From an uncultured Ruminococcus sp. (GTDB lineage Bacteria > Bacillota > Clostridia > Oscillospirales > Ruminococcaceae): a stretch of 48,743 nt of DNA. Both the position numbers and the translations under genes were made by a program. Below, one piece after another: positions 7,423-15,618 of the stretch; position 1 is the first letter of the stretch, and the number at the start of each line of letters is the position of its first letter. The notes beneath the pieces were generated by a model. The model did not search any database. It had not been told where the DNA came from and saw only the letters and a list, made by a program, of their open reading frames with translations. The DNA is taken from positions 1 to 48,743 of the forward strand of contig UQYQ01000019.1 in NCBI GenBank assembly GCA_900545345.1. Direction: 5' to 3'.

Positions 7423-8796
7423 ATGATACATTGCTTTAAGCTAAAAGGATTTAATATTGTTTTAGATGTTCACACCGGAGGGGTTCATGTCGTCGACGAT
7501 ATTACATATGAAATACTTCAAAACATATCTCTTCCGCTTGATGATAAATGCAAAGAAAATGTTATGGATTTGCTGAAAAATAAGTTTTCACCACAAGAAA
7601 TTGAAGAGTGCTTTAATGAAATTATTGAGCTTTACAAAGAAGGCATTCTTTTCAGCGAAGACGATTATGAAAAGTTTGCCGATTATGCCGTTGCGTCACC
7701 TGTAAAAGCTATGTGCCTGCATATTGCACATGACTGCAATTTGAGGTGTAAGTATTGTTTTGCCTCAACCGGTGATTTCGGTGAGGGAAGAAAGCTTATG
7801 GACTTAGCAACCGGTAAGGCTGCTATTGATTTTCTTCTTGAAAAATCGGGGAACAGAAAGAATTTAGAGCTTGATTTTTTCGGCGGGGAACCGCTTATGA
7901 ATTTTGATGTGGTAAAAGAGATAGTTAAATATGCAAGAAGCAAAGAAAAAGAATTTGGCAAAACATTCAGATTTACAATAACCACAAACGGACTTCTTTT
8001 GACTGATGACAAAATCGATTTTATTAATAAAGAGATGTCAAATGTAGTTTTATCTATTGACGGAAGAAAAGAAGTCAACGACAGAATGAGAGTTCGTGTA
8101 GACGGAAGCGGTAGCTATGATACCATTGTTGATAAGTTTAAAACTTTAGTTTCAAAGCGTGACAGGGACAAGGATTATTATGTAAGAGGTACTTATACAA
8201 AATATAATCTTGACTTTTCAAACGATGTTTTGCACCTGTATGATTTAGGATTTGATCAGGTGTCCGTTGAACCTGTTATGGGTGATGAATCTGAGCCATA
8301 TGTTATTACCGATGCGGATTTGGACAAAATAAACGAAGAATATGATATTTTAGTCGATAAGCTTTCTGAGATAAAAGAAAACGGAGGTTTTTGTAACTTT
8401 TTTCATTTCATGCTTGATTTGAATCAAGGTCCTTGTGCAATAAAAAGGCTCAGAGGGTGCGGAAGCGGAAATGAATATGTAGCTGTAACTCCTGACGGTG
8501 ATATATACCCATGCCACCAATTCGTTGGAATTGAAGAGTTTAAAATGGGTAATTTGCATGATAAAACCTTTGATATGGATATAAAAAATAAATTTGCCAA
8601 GACTCATATTTATGCTAAAGATGACTGCAGGGACTGCTGGGCGAAATTTTATTGCAGCGGAGGATGCAATGCAAATAATTACCTTTATGAAGGTGATATT
8701 CTAAAGGCTCATAAGCTTTCCTGCAAAATTCAAAGGAAGCGTCTTGAATGTGCTATTCTTATGAGTATTAAAAAAGAGCTTGAAAAGCAAGCATAA
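7423..8796 (+). CDS. scfB: Radical SAM SCIFF maturase (thioether-forming)
   Basis: A 457-residue enzyme that uses radical S-adenosylmethionine chemistry to form Cys-to-alpha-carbon thioethers in SCIFF. The N-terminal peptide-recognition region (about 1-90) precedes the radical SAM cluster motif CNLRCKYC (near residue 107) in a barrel that includes DFFGGEPLMN. The C-terminal SPASM/twitch domain has cysteines for auxiliary clusters: CAIKRLRGCGSG, YPCHQF, CRDCWAKFYCSGGCNAN and a final LSCKIQ. The ATG at 7423 is chosen over 7408 because GGAGG (7411-7415) fits only the later start. Length and domain order match characterised SCIFF maturases such as ScfB/Tte1186. Confidence 0.96.
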   Translation: MIHCFKLKGFNIVLDVHTGGVHVVDDITYEILQNISLPLDDKCKENVMDLLKNKFSPQEIEECFNEIIELYKEGILFSEDDYEKFADYAVASPVKAMCLHIAHDCNLRCKYCFASTGDFGEGRKLMDLATGKAAIDFLLEKSGNRKNLELDFFGGEPLMNFDVVKEIVKYARSKEKEFGKTFRFTITTNGLLLTDDKIDFINKEMSNVVLSIDGRKEVNDRMRVRVDGSGSYDTIVDKFKTLVSKRDRDKDYYVRGTYTKYNLDFSNDVLHLYDLGFDQVSVEPVMGDESEPYVITDADLDKINEEYDILVDKLSEIKENGGFCNFFHFMLDLNQGPCAIKRLRGCGSGNEYVAVTPDGDIYPCHQFVGIEEFKMGNLHDKTFDMDIKNKFAKTHIYAKDDCRDCWAKFYCSGGCNANNYLYEGDILKAHKLSCKIQRKRLECAILMSIKKELEKQA

Positions 8797-8820
8797 GCTT
8801 TAAATATTTAACTTATAAAA

Positions 8821-8860
8821 AGACAGATTGAGATTTCTTCTCAGTCTGTTTTATTTTTTT
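8821..8860 (+). terminator. Intrinsic terminator after the SCIFF maturase
   Basis: ACAGATTGAGA pairs with TCTCAGTCTGT (one U-G wobble) and is followed by TTTTATTTTTTT. It separates the SCIFF locus from spoIIIA. Confidence 0.9.
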
Positions 8861-8931
8861 GTACTAAAATGACAGCTTGTCACATAGAATTTATTACAGA
8901 TATTTTTAAATAAAAAGAAAGGATGTTTAAT

Positions 8932-9858
8932 ATGCAGTCTGCTAAAAGTAAATTGAATATGGCAATTAAGTTGTTAAACCCGAAAATTTCGCATTTATTT
9001 TATCAGATGTCTGATGAAGATAAGGCAAAAATAAATGAAATTCGGCTTAGAAACGGCAGATATTTAACTGTATCTGTTTTAGCAAACGAATTCTATATAA
9101 CTGGAAAAGGAAAAATGTCAGATAATAGCTGTAATGCAGTTTTGATAACCGCTGAAGATATTGATTATACTTATAAAACTGCTTTAAGAAATACAATTTA
9201 CAGTTTCAAGAGGGAAATTTCTCAGGGATATATTATAACCGAGGGAGGAAACAGAGTAGGTTTTTGCGGAACGGCGGTTTTAGATGAGTACGGAAAAAAC
9301 GAAACTTTAAAAAATATATCTTCTGTCAGTATAAGAATAGCAAGGGAAGCAATAGGAAGTTCAAATGAATTAATAGACAAGCTGCATCTCAATGACGAAT
9401 TGAAAAATGTTTTGATTTTAGGTCCTCCGTCAAGCGGAAAAACCACATTGCTTAGAGATTTATGCAGACAAATAGGAAACGAAAAAAGAATATCACTTAT
9501 AGATGATAAGAATGAGATATCTGCTTCTTTCAAAGCTGCTTCACAAAATGATATAGGAAATTTTACTGATGTGTTTGATTCATACAGCAAGTATTATGGA
9601 ATTTTATCGGCGGTTAAGATTATGTCACCTCAATTAATCATATGTGATGAAATAGGAACAAAAGATGATTTAGAAGCTCTTGACTATGCAATTAATTCAG
9701 GGGTAAACATTATAGCTACTATGCATTCCAATGATATTGATGATGCTTATAAAAAACCATATATGAAAAATTTGTTTTCAAGAAATGCGTTTGACTATAT
9801 TGTTGTACTTGGAACAAACGAAAGCTTAGGAAAAATTGTTACCATCAGAAAGGCTTAA
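8932..9858 (+). CDS. spoIIIAA: Stage III sporulation protein AA (ATPase)
   Basis: A 308-residue secretion-type ATPase that powers the SpoIIIA-SpoIIQ channel from the mother-cell side. Walker A GPPSSGKTTLLRDLC is near residue 165, Walker B QLIICDEIG near 235, followed by ATMHSND. Length matches the family. AAAGG at about 8917-8921 is too close to the ATG at 8923 and well placed for the ATG at 8932, which is chosen. It is the first gene of the eight-gene operon and follows a terminator, so the promoter lies in 8861-8931. Sigma-E control is expected from the family, but I could not identify a convincing sigma-E box. Confidence 0.95.
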   Translation: MQSAKSKLNMAIKLLNPKISHLFYQMSDEDKAKINEIRLRNGRYLTVSVLANEFYITGKGKMSDNSCNAVLITAEDIDYTYKTALRNTIYSFKREISQGYIITEGGNRVGFCGTAVLDEYGKNETLKNISSVSIRIAREAIGSSNELIDKLHLNDELKNVLILGPPSSGKTTLLRDLCRQIGNEKRISLIDDKNEISASFKAASQNDIGNFTDVFDSYSKYYGILSAVKIMSPQLIICDEIGTKDDLEALDYAINSGVNIIATMHSNDIDDAYKKPYMKNLFSRNAFDYIVVLGTNESLGKIVTIRKA

Positions 9859-9860
9859 TA

Positions 9861-10349
9861 ATGAAAATAATCGGTATCATGCTTGTGTTTTTCTCATCAT
9901 CATTGACGGGTGTTTATTTCTCTAATAAGCTAAAAAAGCGAATAAAGATTTTAGAACATATAAATTCAGTTATTATAAATATTAAAATCATAATAGAAGC
10001 TCAGAGCCTTACAATAGAGGAACTTTTTTCGGCTCTGGTTTATGAAAAAAAGCTTGAAAATTTTTTTGTTTCTTCATCAGCATTTTTATCATCGGATTAT
10101 AAGAAAGACATATGCAATGAGTGTAAGAAAAACACATTCTTAACAGATGAAGACAAGCATTTATTTATATCATTCATTAATGATTTAGGTGTAACATATT
10201 TAGAAGGTCAATTGTCATTGATTGATGGATATATAAAACAGTTTGAAAATAAAATTACAAAGCTTCAGGCTGAACAGAACTCAAAATGCAGAATGTATAA
10301 TTCTTTTGGAGTTTTAATCGGTGCTTTTTTATCAATTGTTTTAAGTTGA
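9861..10349 (+). CDS. spoIIIAB: Stage III sporulation protein AB
   Basis: A 162-residue membrane protein with an N-terminal hydrophobic segment (IIGIMLVFFSSSLTGVYF), a central helical cytoplasmic region (about 20-135) and a C-terminal hydrophobic segment (SFGVLIGAFLSIVLS). This matches the fold of SpoIIIAB, which resembles GspF-type inner-membrane secretion components and is thought to work with the SpoIIIAA ATPase. Two bases separate it from spoIIIAA, indicating coupled translation. Confidence 0.92.
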   Translation: MKIIGIMLVFFSSSLTGVYFSNKLKKRIKILEHINSVIINIKIIIEAQSLTIEELFSALVYEKKLENFFVSSSAFLSSDYKKDICNECKKNTFLTDEDKHLFISFINDLGVTYLEGQLSLIDGYIKQFENKITKLQAEQNSKCRMYNSFGVLIGAFLSIVLS

Positions 10350-10383
10350 ATATGAAGATTTTAAATATCAGACAGGAGAAGTT

Positions 10384-10578
10384 ATGGAAATTGATTTAGT
10401 CTTTAAGATAGCGGCAGTCGGTATAATTGTTGCTGTATTAAACCAGCTTTTAAAGAGGGCAGAGAGAGATGAGCAAGCTATGATGGTTACATTAGCAGGT
10501 CTTATTATAGTACTTGTAATTATTGTTAATCAGATTGCATCGCTTTTTGATACAATAAAAAATGTATTTGATTTATAG
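10384..10578 (+). CDS. spoIIIAC: Stage III sporulation protein AC
   Basis: A 64-residue protein with two membrane helices (about 4-22 and 34-58) flanking the conserved polar loop LLKRAERDEQA. Length and pattern are those of SpoIIIAC, a small membrane component of the feeding-tube complex related to SpoIIIAD. CAGGAGAAG precedes the ATG. Confidence 0.95.
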   Translation: MEIDLVFKIAAVGIIVAVLNQLLKRAERDEQAMMVTLAGLIIVLVIIVNQIASLFDTIKNVFDL

Positions 10579-10601
10579 CTTTTGTAAAACGGAGAAAACT
10601 A

Positions 10602-10988
10602 ATGAGCGTTATTTCAGTCGTTGCTCTTTGCATAATAGCGTCTGTTATGTGCAAGGTGCTTGAAAAAGATAATAAAGAAATATCAATGCTTATCGGGATA
10701 TTTGTAGCCGGGTACATTCTTCTTATGGTAGTAATAAGTTTTTCGGATATATCAGACACAATTGATACACTTTTTTCAAAAGCAAGTATCAGTGACGAGT
10801 ATATTGAAATTCTTTTTAAAGCTGTGGGAATAAGCTATATTACGCAGTTAGGATGTGACTGCTGCAGAGATTCAGGTGAAAATGCTATGTGCACAGGTGT
10901 AGAGCTTTTCGGTAAAATTACTATACTTCTTATATCACTTCCGATATACTCTGCTGTTATTTCTTTGATTGAAGAATTATTAAACTGA
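10602..10988 (+). CDS. spoIIIAD: Stage III sporulation protein AD
   Basis: A 128-residue membrane protein with hydrophobic segments near residues 3-20, 30-48 and 108-124. The conserved internal stretch EILFKAVGISYITQLGCDCC followed by RDSGE identifies SpoIIIAD. It is a membrane component of the mother-cell A complex. CGGAG lies about 7 bases before the ATG, and it ends 6 bp before spoIIIAE. Confidence 0.94.
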   Translation: MSVISVVALCIIASVMCKVLEKDNKEISMLIGIFVAGYILLMVVISFSDISDTIDTLFSKASISDEYIEILFKAVGISYITQLGCDCCRDSGENAMCTGVELFGKITILLISLPIYSAVISLIEELLN

Positions 10989-10994
10989 GGAATT

Positions 10995-12140
10995 ATGAAA
11001 AAAATAATTGTTTTTATATTGTCCTGCTTTATTTTTTGTTTTGTTTTTGGGATTTCTGTATACGCAGAAGATGTTCAAAATGATGCAGAGGCAGTTCAAA
11101 GTGAAATTACAAAAGAAGTTGAACATGAAATCAATGCTGATATTCCAAGTGAAGCCGATGATTTTTTAAGGGACAAGGATATATCAATAGAAGACCCCGA
11201 ATCAGCATCAAAAATCGGAGTAAAGGATTGGTTCGATTACATATTAGGTTTATCTCAAGAGTATTTATCAAAGCCGCTTAAACTTCTTGGTGCTTTGCTT
11301 CTTATAATTGTGTTTACTTCAGTTGCGGTAGGTGTAATAAGCAGCAATTCAAAGCTTTTAAATATATTAACAATAATAAGTGTGCTTTCATGCACAGCTA
11401 TTTTATTTGAAACCATAAGTGATTGTGTTGAAACAGTAAGCAGTACGATATCAAATCTGTCGCTGTTTATTGCATCCTATGTGCCCATTTTTTCAAGTAT
11501 AGTGGCAACCTGCGGAAATGCTTCAAGCGGAGTATCATATTATGTTTTGGTTCTTCTTTTGTGCGAGGCAATAACATTTGTAATTAATTATATACTGATT
11601 CCGTTTATTAGTTTCAGTATGGCTTCTTCAATAGTTGAGTCTATTAATCCTAATTTGTCAGTTAACGGTTTTTCAAAAGGACTGCTAAGTGTCGCTAAAT
11701 GGACATTAGGTCTTGTTACAACTGTTTTTATAGGAGTAACATCAATACAAAGTATTATAGGCACATCTGTTGATACAGTTGGTGTTAAAGCTGCGAAGTT
11801 TGCAGCTTCCAGTATGATACCTGTCGTGGGCGGTGCTATGTCGGATGCATATTCAACTATGATGGGCAGCCTTGCACTTATAAAAAGCAGTGTAGGTGTT
11901 ATCGGAATAGTTATAATTCTTGTCACTGTATTAAAGCCGGCTGTCATGGTGGTTTGTTTAAAACTATCAGTTTGGTTTGCAGGAGTAATAGCAGCCTTTT
12001 TTGAACAAAACAGAATATGTTCGCTTCTAAGGGGAATAAACAGTGTTTTATCAATTCTTCTGGGTATTGTGGCTTGTTTTACTTTGATATTCATTATTTC
12101 AACAGCTGTGGTAATGCTTTTGAGCTTTAATATGGTTTAA
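10995..12140 (+). CDS. spoIIIAE: Stage III sporulation protein AE
   Basis: A 381-residue polytopic membrane protein. It has a signal-like N-terminus (IIVFILSCFIFCFVFGISVYA), an acidic extracytoplasmic segment (about 25-90), then about seven to eight hydrophobic helices to the C-terminus. Family stretches include GFSKGLLSVAKWTLGLVTT and SMIPVVGGAMSDAYSTMMG. SpoIIIAE is the largest membrane subunit of the A complex. GAGGAATT precedes the ATG at short spacing. It ends 27 bp before the preferred spoIIIAF start. Confidence 0.95.
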   Translation: MKKIIVFILSCFIFCFVFGISVYAEDVQNDAEAVQSEITKEVEHEINADIPSEADDFLRDKDISIEDPESASKIGVKDWFDYILGLSQEYLSKPLKLLGALLLIIVFTSVAVGVISSNSKLLNILTIISVLSCTAILFETISDCVETVSSTISNLSLFIASYVPIFSSIVATCGNASSGVSYYVLVLLLCEAITFVINYILIPFISFSMASSIVESINPNLSVNGFSKGLLSVAKWTLGLVTTVFIGVTSIQSIIGTSVDTVGVKAAKFAASSMIPVVGGAMSDAYSTMMGSLALIKSSVGVIGIVIILVTVLKPAVMVVCLKLSVWFAGVIAAFFEQNRICSLLRGINSVLSILLGIVACFTLIFIISTAVVMLLSFNMV

Positions 12141-12167
12141 AAGATGTTTAAAAGGATAGTGATTATA

Positions 12168-12656
12168 ATGGAGCTTTTAAAAAGTGTAACAACTGCATTT
12201 TGCTTTGTGGGTCTGGCAGCTACAATATTTGATTATATATCTCCGAGTGAAAACTTCAGAATGAATATAAAACAGATTTTAGCCTTAATACTTATTATTT
12301 CAATGCTGACGCCGTTTATCGGTTCAGGGCTGAAACTGAGAATTCCGGAACTTAATGAGATAACCGATTTAAAAGAATACAACGAACTCAATGAAAGTGT
12401 CAACAAATCTTATGAGAGTATTTTGAAAAAAACACTGGAAAATAAAGTTCTCACTAAGCTTCAAGGAATTGATGAGAAAATAAAAAAAGTTGTCATACAA
12501 GCTAATGTGCATGAATATAATTCATTAGAAGTTGAAAAGACAGAGGTCTATATCAAATCTGACGAGTTATCAGATGATACAAGAGAAAAAATTGAAGTAG
12601 AAATTAAAAACAATGTTGGAGAGTCAAAAGTTGAATTCTATAAATATGAAGAGTAA
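12168..12656 (+). CDS. spoIIIAF: Stage III sporulation protein AF
   Basis: About 162 residues: two N-terminal membrane helices (around TAFCFVGLAATIFDYI and ILALILIISMLTPFIG) with SPSENFRMNIKQ between them, then a soluble domain of about 100 residues that probably faces the mother cell. The start at 12168 is preferred because AAAGGATAG lies upstream and homologues begin MELLK; an in-frame ATG at 12144 would add eight residues but has no ribosome binding site. The 3' end overlaps the start region of spoIIIAG. Confidence 0.9.
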   Translation: MELLKSVTTAFCFVGLAATIFDYISPSENFRMNIKQILALILIISMLTPFIGSGLKLRIPELNEITDLKEYNELNESVNKSYESILKKTLENKVLTKLQGIDEKIKKVVIQANVHEYNSLEVEKTEVYIKSDELSDDTREKIEVEIKNNVGESKVEFYKYEE

Positions 12657-13212
12657 ATTTAATCAATCAGTAAGCAGTATAACAGGAAAGCTTCAAAATA
12701 AATTCGGACTTTCAAAAAAAGCTTTTATTATATGTATCATAGGAGTTTTAGGGCTGATGCTCATAGTTTTTTCCGAGTTTATTCCAAAAGGCAAATCAGA
12801 CAAAAGCCATGATGATTCAAGTTCGGTTTTAGATACTGCATATTCGAATACTTTTAAAAGTGATATTGAAAAAGAGCTTAAGGAGATTATCAGCAAAATT
12901 GACGGTGTTGGGGAAGTATCATTGATGCTTACCTTAGACGGAACGACTGAGTATGTATACGCCGAAGATGTCGATACTCAGACTGATGAAAACAGCACTG
13001 GTAAAAGTGATAAATATAAAAATGAAGTGATTATAGTTGATTCAGACGGAAATGAAACTGCACTAGTAAAAAAGATAATTGAACCAAAAGTAAAAGGTGT
13101 TGTTATCGTATGTACAGGGGGAGGGAATATTGAAATAAAAGAGCGTGTTATTAAGGCTGTTTCTTCAGCTTTAAATATATCAACAAACAACATTTGTGTT
13201 GAAAAAGGTTAA
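12631..13212 (+). CDS. spoIIIAG: Stage III sporulation protein AG
   Basis: A protein of about 193 residues: a short cytoplasmic N-terminus, one membrane helix (AFIICIIGVLGLMLIVFSEF), a charged linker and a C-terminal ring-building-motif domain facing the intermembrane space. In other spore formers SpoIIIAG forms a large ring of the channel. The start is uncertain: TTG at 12631 has GGAGAG 7 bases upstream, while ATG at 12646 overlaps the spoIIIAF stop but has no nearby site. Within the domain, EKELKEIISKIDGVGEVSLM is typical of the family. Confidence 0.9.
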   Translation: MNSINMKSKFNQSVSSITGKLQNKFGLSKKAFIICIIGVLGLMLIVFSEFIPKGKSDKSHDDSSSVLDTAYSNTFKSDIEKELKEIISKIDGVGEVSLMLTLDGTTEYVYAEDVDTQTDENSTGKSDKYKNEVIIVDSDGNETALVKKIIEPKVKGVVIVCTGGGNIEIKERVIKAVSSALNISTNNICVEKG

Positions 13213-13228
13213 ATGTGGAGGAGATATT

Positions 13229-13768
13229 ATGAAAATTCCAAATTTTATTGTGGGAAAGAAACAAATTATTTTGGCGAGCTTAACACTGTTTTTAGGGCTT
13301 GCAATCTATGTCAATTATGCTATGAATACCGATAGCGACGAGATAAAGACTACTAAAGTTGTCAATACGAAATCTTCAAATTACGGAGTAGCAGATTTTG
13401 TGAATGAAACAAGCGATAAAGATGACTATTTTGCACAGGCAAGGCTTGACAGAATGACTTCCCGTGATGAAGCTGCACAAACTCTTGAAACAATTATGAA
13501 CGGGGGAGACTCGACCGACGAAGAAAAAGAGGTTGCCTCAAAGTCTGCAGTTTCTATTTCACAGCTGATAGAATCAGAAAGCAAGGTTGAAAATCTTATC
13601 AAAGCTGCAGGTTATGCAGATTGTGTAGTATATCTTGATGGGACAAGTGCGAATATTGTAGTTAAATCCGATGGTTTAGAAAAAGCGCAAGCAGCACAAA
13701 TAAAGGACATTTTACTTGATGAAGTAGATGTATCAAACGAAAATATAAAAATTTTTGATGTAAAATAG
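13229..13768 (+). CDS. spoIIIAH: Stage III sporulation protein AH
   Basis: A 179-residue protein with one N-terminal membrane helix (IILASLTLFLGLAIYVNYAM), a linker, and a C-terminal ring-building domain (about 85-179) that contains the family pattern YFAQARLDRMTSRDEA and a final VSNENIKIFDVK. SpoIIIAH interacts with forespore SpoIIQ across the intermembrane space in Bacillus; no spoIIQ gene is in the window. The ATG at 13229 follows TGGAGGAG at 8 bases and is preferred over an in-frame start at 13196 inside spoIIIAG. It is the last gene of the operon. Confidence 0.94.
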   Translation: MKIPNFIVGKKQIILASLTLFLGLAIYVNYAMNTDSDEIKTTKVVNTKSSNYGVADFVNETSDKDDYFAQARLDRMTSRDEAAQTLETIMNGGDSTDEEKEVASKSAVSISQLIESESKVENLIKAAGYADCVVYLDGTSANIVVKSDGLEKAQAAQIKDILLDEVDVSNENIKIFDVK

Positions 13769-13796
13769 TTGTGTTAATCTCTTTTTAATGGTATAA
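13768..13796 (+). promoter_or_regulatory. Promoter upstream of the Asp23-like gene
   Basis: TTGTGT (13768-13773), a 17-bp spacer and TATAAT (13791-13796) begin at the last base of spoIIIAH. This gives the housekeeping run a promoter independent of sporulation. Confidence 0.65.
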
Positions 13797-13839
13797 TATT
13801 ATTAATTATAATATTTCTGTTAAAAAGGAGGAATAAACT

Positions 13840-14190
13840 ATGATGTTTGGTAATCAAAAGGCTCAGGGTCAGCTTAAAGTCAGCAAAGATGTTATACTTA
13901 CTGTCACTAAAAATGCTGTGCTTAATATTGAAGGCATTTGTTCAATAGCGAATGCAAAGAACAAAATGCTTAAAAACATTTTCTTATCTAAAACAGTTTC
14001 TGAATCTATTAACATAGACTTTGTTAATGATACAGTTGAAATATCGATTTATCTTTATGTAAATCCGGGTGTTAAAGTCAAATCAGTCGCTGAACAAGTT
14101 CAAAATAATGTTAAGAACGAAGTTCAGTCCATGACCGGTGTGACTGTTTCTAAGGTCAATGTTACTATTTCGGATGTAAAATATAATTAA
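13840..14190 (+). CDS. Asp23/Gls24 family envelope stress protein
   Basis: A 116-residue single-domain protein of the Asp23/Gls24 (DUF322, YqhY-like) family: GQLKVSKDVILTVTKNAVLN near the start, then VEISIYLYVNPGVKV and AEQVQNNVKNEVQSMTGV, the alternating strand-helix pattern of the family. In Bacillus yqhY sits in the same place, just before nusB, and affects fatty acid synthesis regulation; the neighbouring accB and accC genes of Bacillus are absent here. AAAGGAGG precedes the ATG. Confidence 0.88.
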   Translation: MMFGNQKAQGQLKVSKDVILTVTKNAVLNIEGICSIANAKNKMLKNIFLSKTVSESINIDFVNDTVEISIYLYVNPGVKVKSVAEQVQNNVKNEVQSMTGVTVSKVNVTISDVKYN

Positions 14191-14197
14191 TCTATTT

Positions 14198-14224
14198 GCC
14201 TCATTATCTAAAAGATATTGAGGC
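14198..14224 (+). other. Stem-loop between the Asp23-like gene and nusB
   Basis: GCCTCATTATCT pairs with AGATATTGAGGC across an AAA loop with one T-T mismatch. There is no T tract after it, so it is more likely a processing or mRNA-stability element than a terminator. Confidence 0.5.
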
Positions 14225-14252
14225 TGATGTTGTTAAAAAAGGAAGTGTTTAA

Positions 14253-14669
14253 GTGAGCTTGTCAAGAAGAAGTATAAGAGAATCGGCGTTTATAATTATA
14301 TTTGAAAAATCTTTCGGAAATTACGAGCTGGATGAACTGTTTTCTATTGCAGAAGAATCGGAAAACATTCAAATTAATGATAAAGTAAAAGATATTGTAA
14401 ATGGTGTTTTCACTCATTTAGAAGAATTAGATGAAATTATTTCAAAGTACAGTCAGAAGAGAATTATTGAGCGCATTCCAAAGGTTAATTTATCTGTACT
14501 TAGACTTGCTATATACGAAGCTAAATATTCGGAAAATGTTCCTGTGAATGTTGCAATTTCAGAGGCTGTGGCAATTGCCGAAAAATATGCTTTTGAAACT
14601 GATTCAAAATTTATAAACGGCGTCTTAGGTGCCTTTTCAAGAAACGGTGAGGCAGAGATGAATGTGTAA
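14253..14669 (+). CDS. nusB: Transcription antitermination factor NusB
   Basis: A 138-residue all-helical RNA-binding protein that assembles antitermination complexes on rRNA operons with NusE, NusA and NusG. Family features are SRRSIRESAFIIIFE at the start, IIERIPKVNLSVLRLAIYE, PVNVAISEAVAIAEKYA, and FINGVLGAF at the end. The start is GTG at 14253, with AAGGAAG upstream. It overlaps the next gene by 8 bp. Confidence 0.95.
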   Translation: MSLSRRSIRESAFIIIFEKSFGNYELDELFSIAEESENIQINDKVKDIVNGVFTHLEELDEIISKYSQKRIIERIPKVNLSVLRLAIYEAKYSENVPVNVAISEAVAIAEKYAFETDSKFINGVLGAFSRNGEAEMNV

Positions 14670-15618
14670 TGTATTAGGTATTGATACAAGCAACTATACA
14701 ACCTCTGCTGCCTTAATTGACACAGCAAAAATGATTGTTTATCAGTCGAAAAAACTTCTGCCCGTAAAAAGCGGCGAAATTGGAATAAGGCAGTCAGACG
14801 CTGTATTTCATCATACAAAGCAGCTGCCATTAGTTATATCCGAGCTTTTGAGAAATTCAGATATAAAAAACTTATCTGTCAAAGCTGTTGGTGTTTCAAA
14901 AAGTCCGAGACTTGTTAAAGATTCATATATGCCTTGTTTTTTGGTCGGTGAAGGTTTTTGCGAATCTTTTACAAAAATTACAGGTGTTAATTTGCATAAG
15001 ACTTCTCATCAAACAGGCCATGTTCTGTCAGCACTTTATTCTTCGGACAAGCTGGATTTAATTAAAAACAAAGATAGGTTTATTGCTTTTCATATAAGCG
15101 GAGGAACTACTGACTGCTTATTGTGTGAGCATGATGATAAAAGTATTTTGAAAATCACACAAATAGGTACATCACTCGACTTAAAAGCCGGACAGGCAAT
15201 TGACAGAATAGGTGTTAAGTTAGGGCTTGACTTTCCATGCGGTTCGGAGCTTGAAAAATTAGCTTTAAAAAGTGATAAGACTTTTAAAACTAATCCTGCA
15301 ATAAAAGGTAATGATTGTTGTCTTTCCGGGCTTCAGAACAAATGTGAGAAAATGCTGAGTGACGGAGAACAGATGTATGATATTGCAAAATTTTGTTTAA
15401 GTTTTATCAAAGATACGGTTATTGCAATGTCTGAAAGGGCAAGAAAAAGGTACAATGACACACCTATAATTTTTGCAGGCGGTGTGATGTCAAATACAAT
15501 TATAAAAGAAGAAATACAAAATACTTTTGAAAATGTGTATTTTGCTGAGCCTGAGTTTTCATGTGATAATGCTGTCGGAACAGCTCTTTACGCAGCTATA
15601 AAAGAAGGATTGATTTAA
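14662..15618 (+). CDS. TsaD/Kae1-like protein (M22 family paralogue)
   Basis: A 318-residue ASKHA-fold protein related to TsaD, the tRNA N6-threonylcarbamoyladenosine enzyme. It has VLGIDTSNYTTSAALID at the N-terminus, the metal-site histidines in HQTGH (residues about 115-119), and an ATP-binding FAGGVMSN near residue 273. It differs from true TsaD, which usually starts with ETSCDET and is longer, so it is probably a Clostridial paralogue rather than the t6A enzyme. It occupies the place where many Firmicutes carry folD between nusB and xseA. Translation is coupled to both neighbours by short overlaps. Confidence 0.8.
   Translation: MCNVLGIDTSNYTTSAALIDTAKMIVYQSKKLLPVKSGEIGIRQSDAVFHHTKQLPLVISELLRNSDIKNLSVKAVGVSKSPRLVKDSYMPCFLVGEGFCESFTKITGVNLHKTSHQTGHVLSALYSSDKLDLIKNKDRFIAFHISGGTTDCLLCEHDDKSILKITQIGTSLDLKAGQAIDRIGVKLGLDFPCGSELEKLALKSDKTFKTNPAIKGNDCCLSGLQNKCEKMLSDGEQMYDIAKFCLSFIKDTVIAMSERARKRYNDTPIIFAGGVMSNTIIKEEIQNTFENVYFAEPEFSCDNAVGTALYAAIKEGLI

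Noticed and set aside
8861..8931. Possible sigma-E promoter for spoIIIA around TCACATA and CAGATATT
   Set aside because: The boxes are only 10 bp apart and the -10 matches poorly, so the known consensus spacing is not met.
11588..12094. Minus-strand open frame opposite spoIIIAE (168 codons)
   Set aside because: An antisense shadow of a conserved membrane protein.
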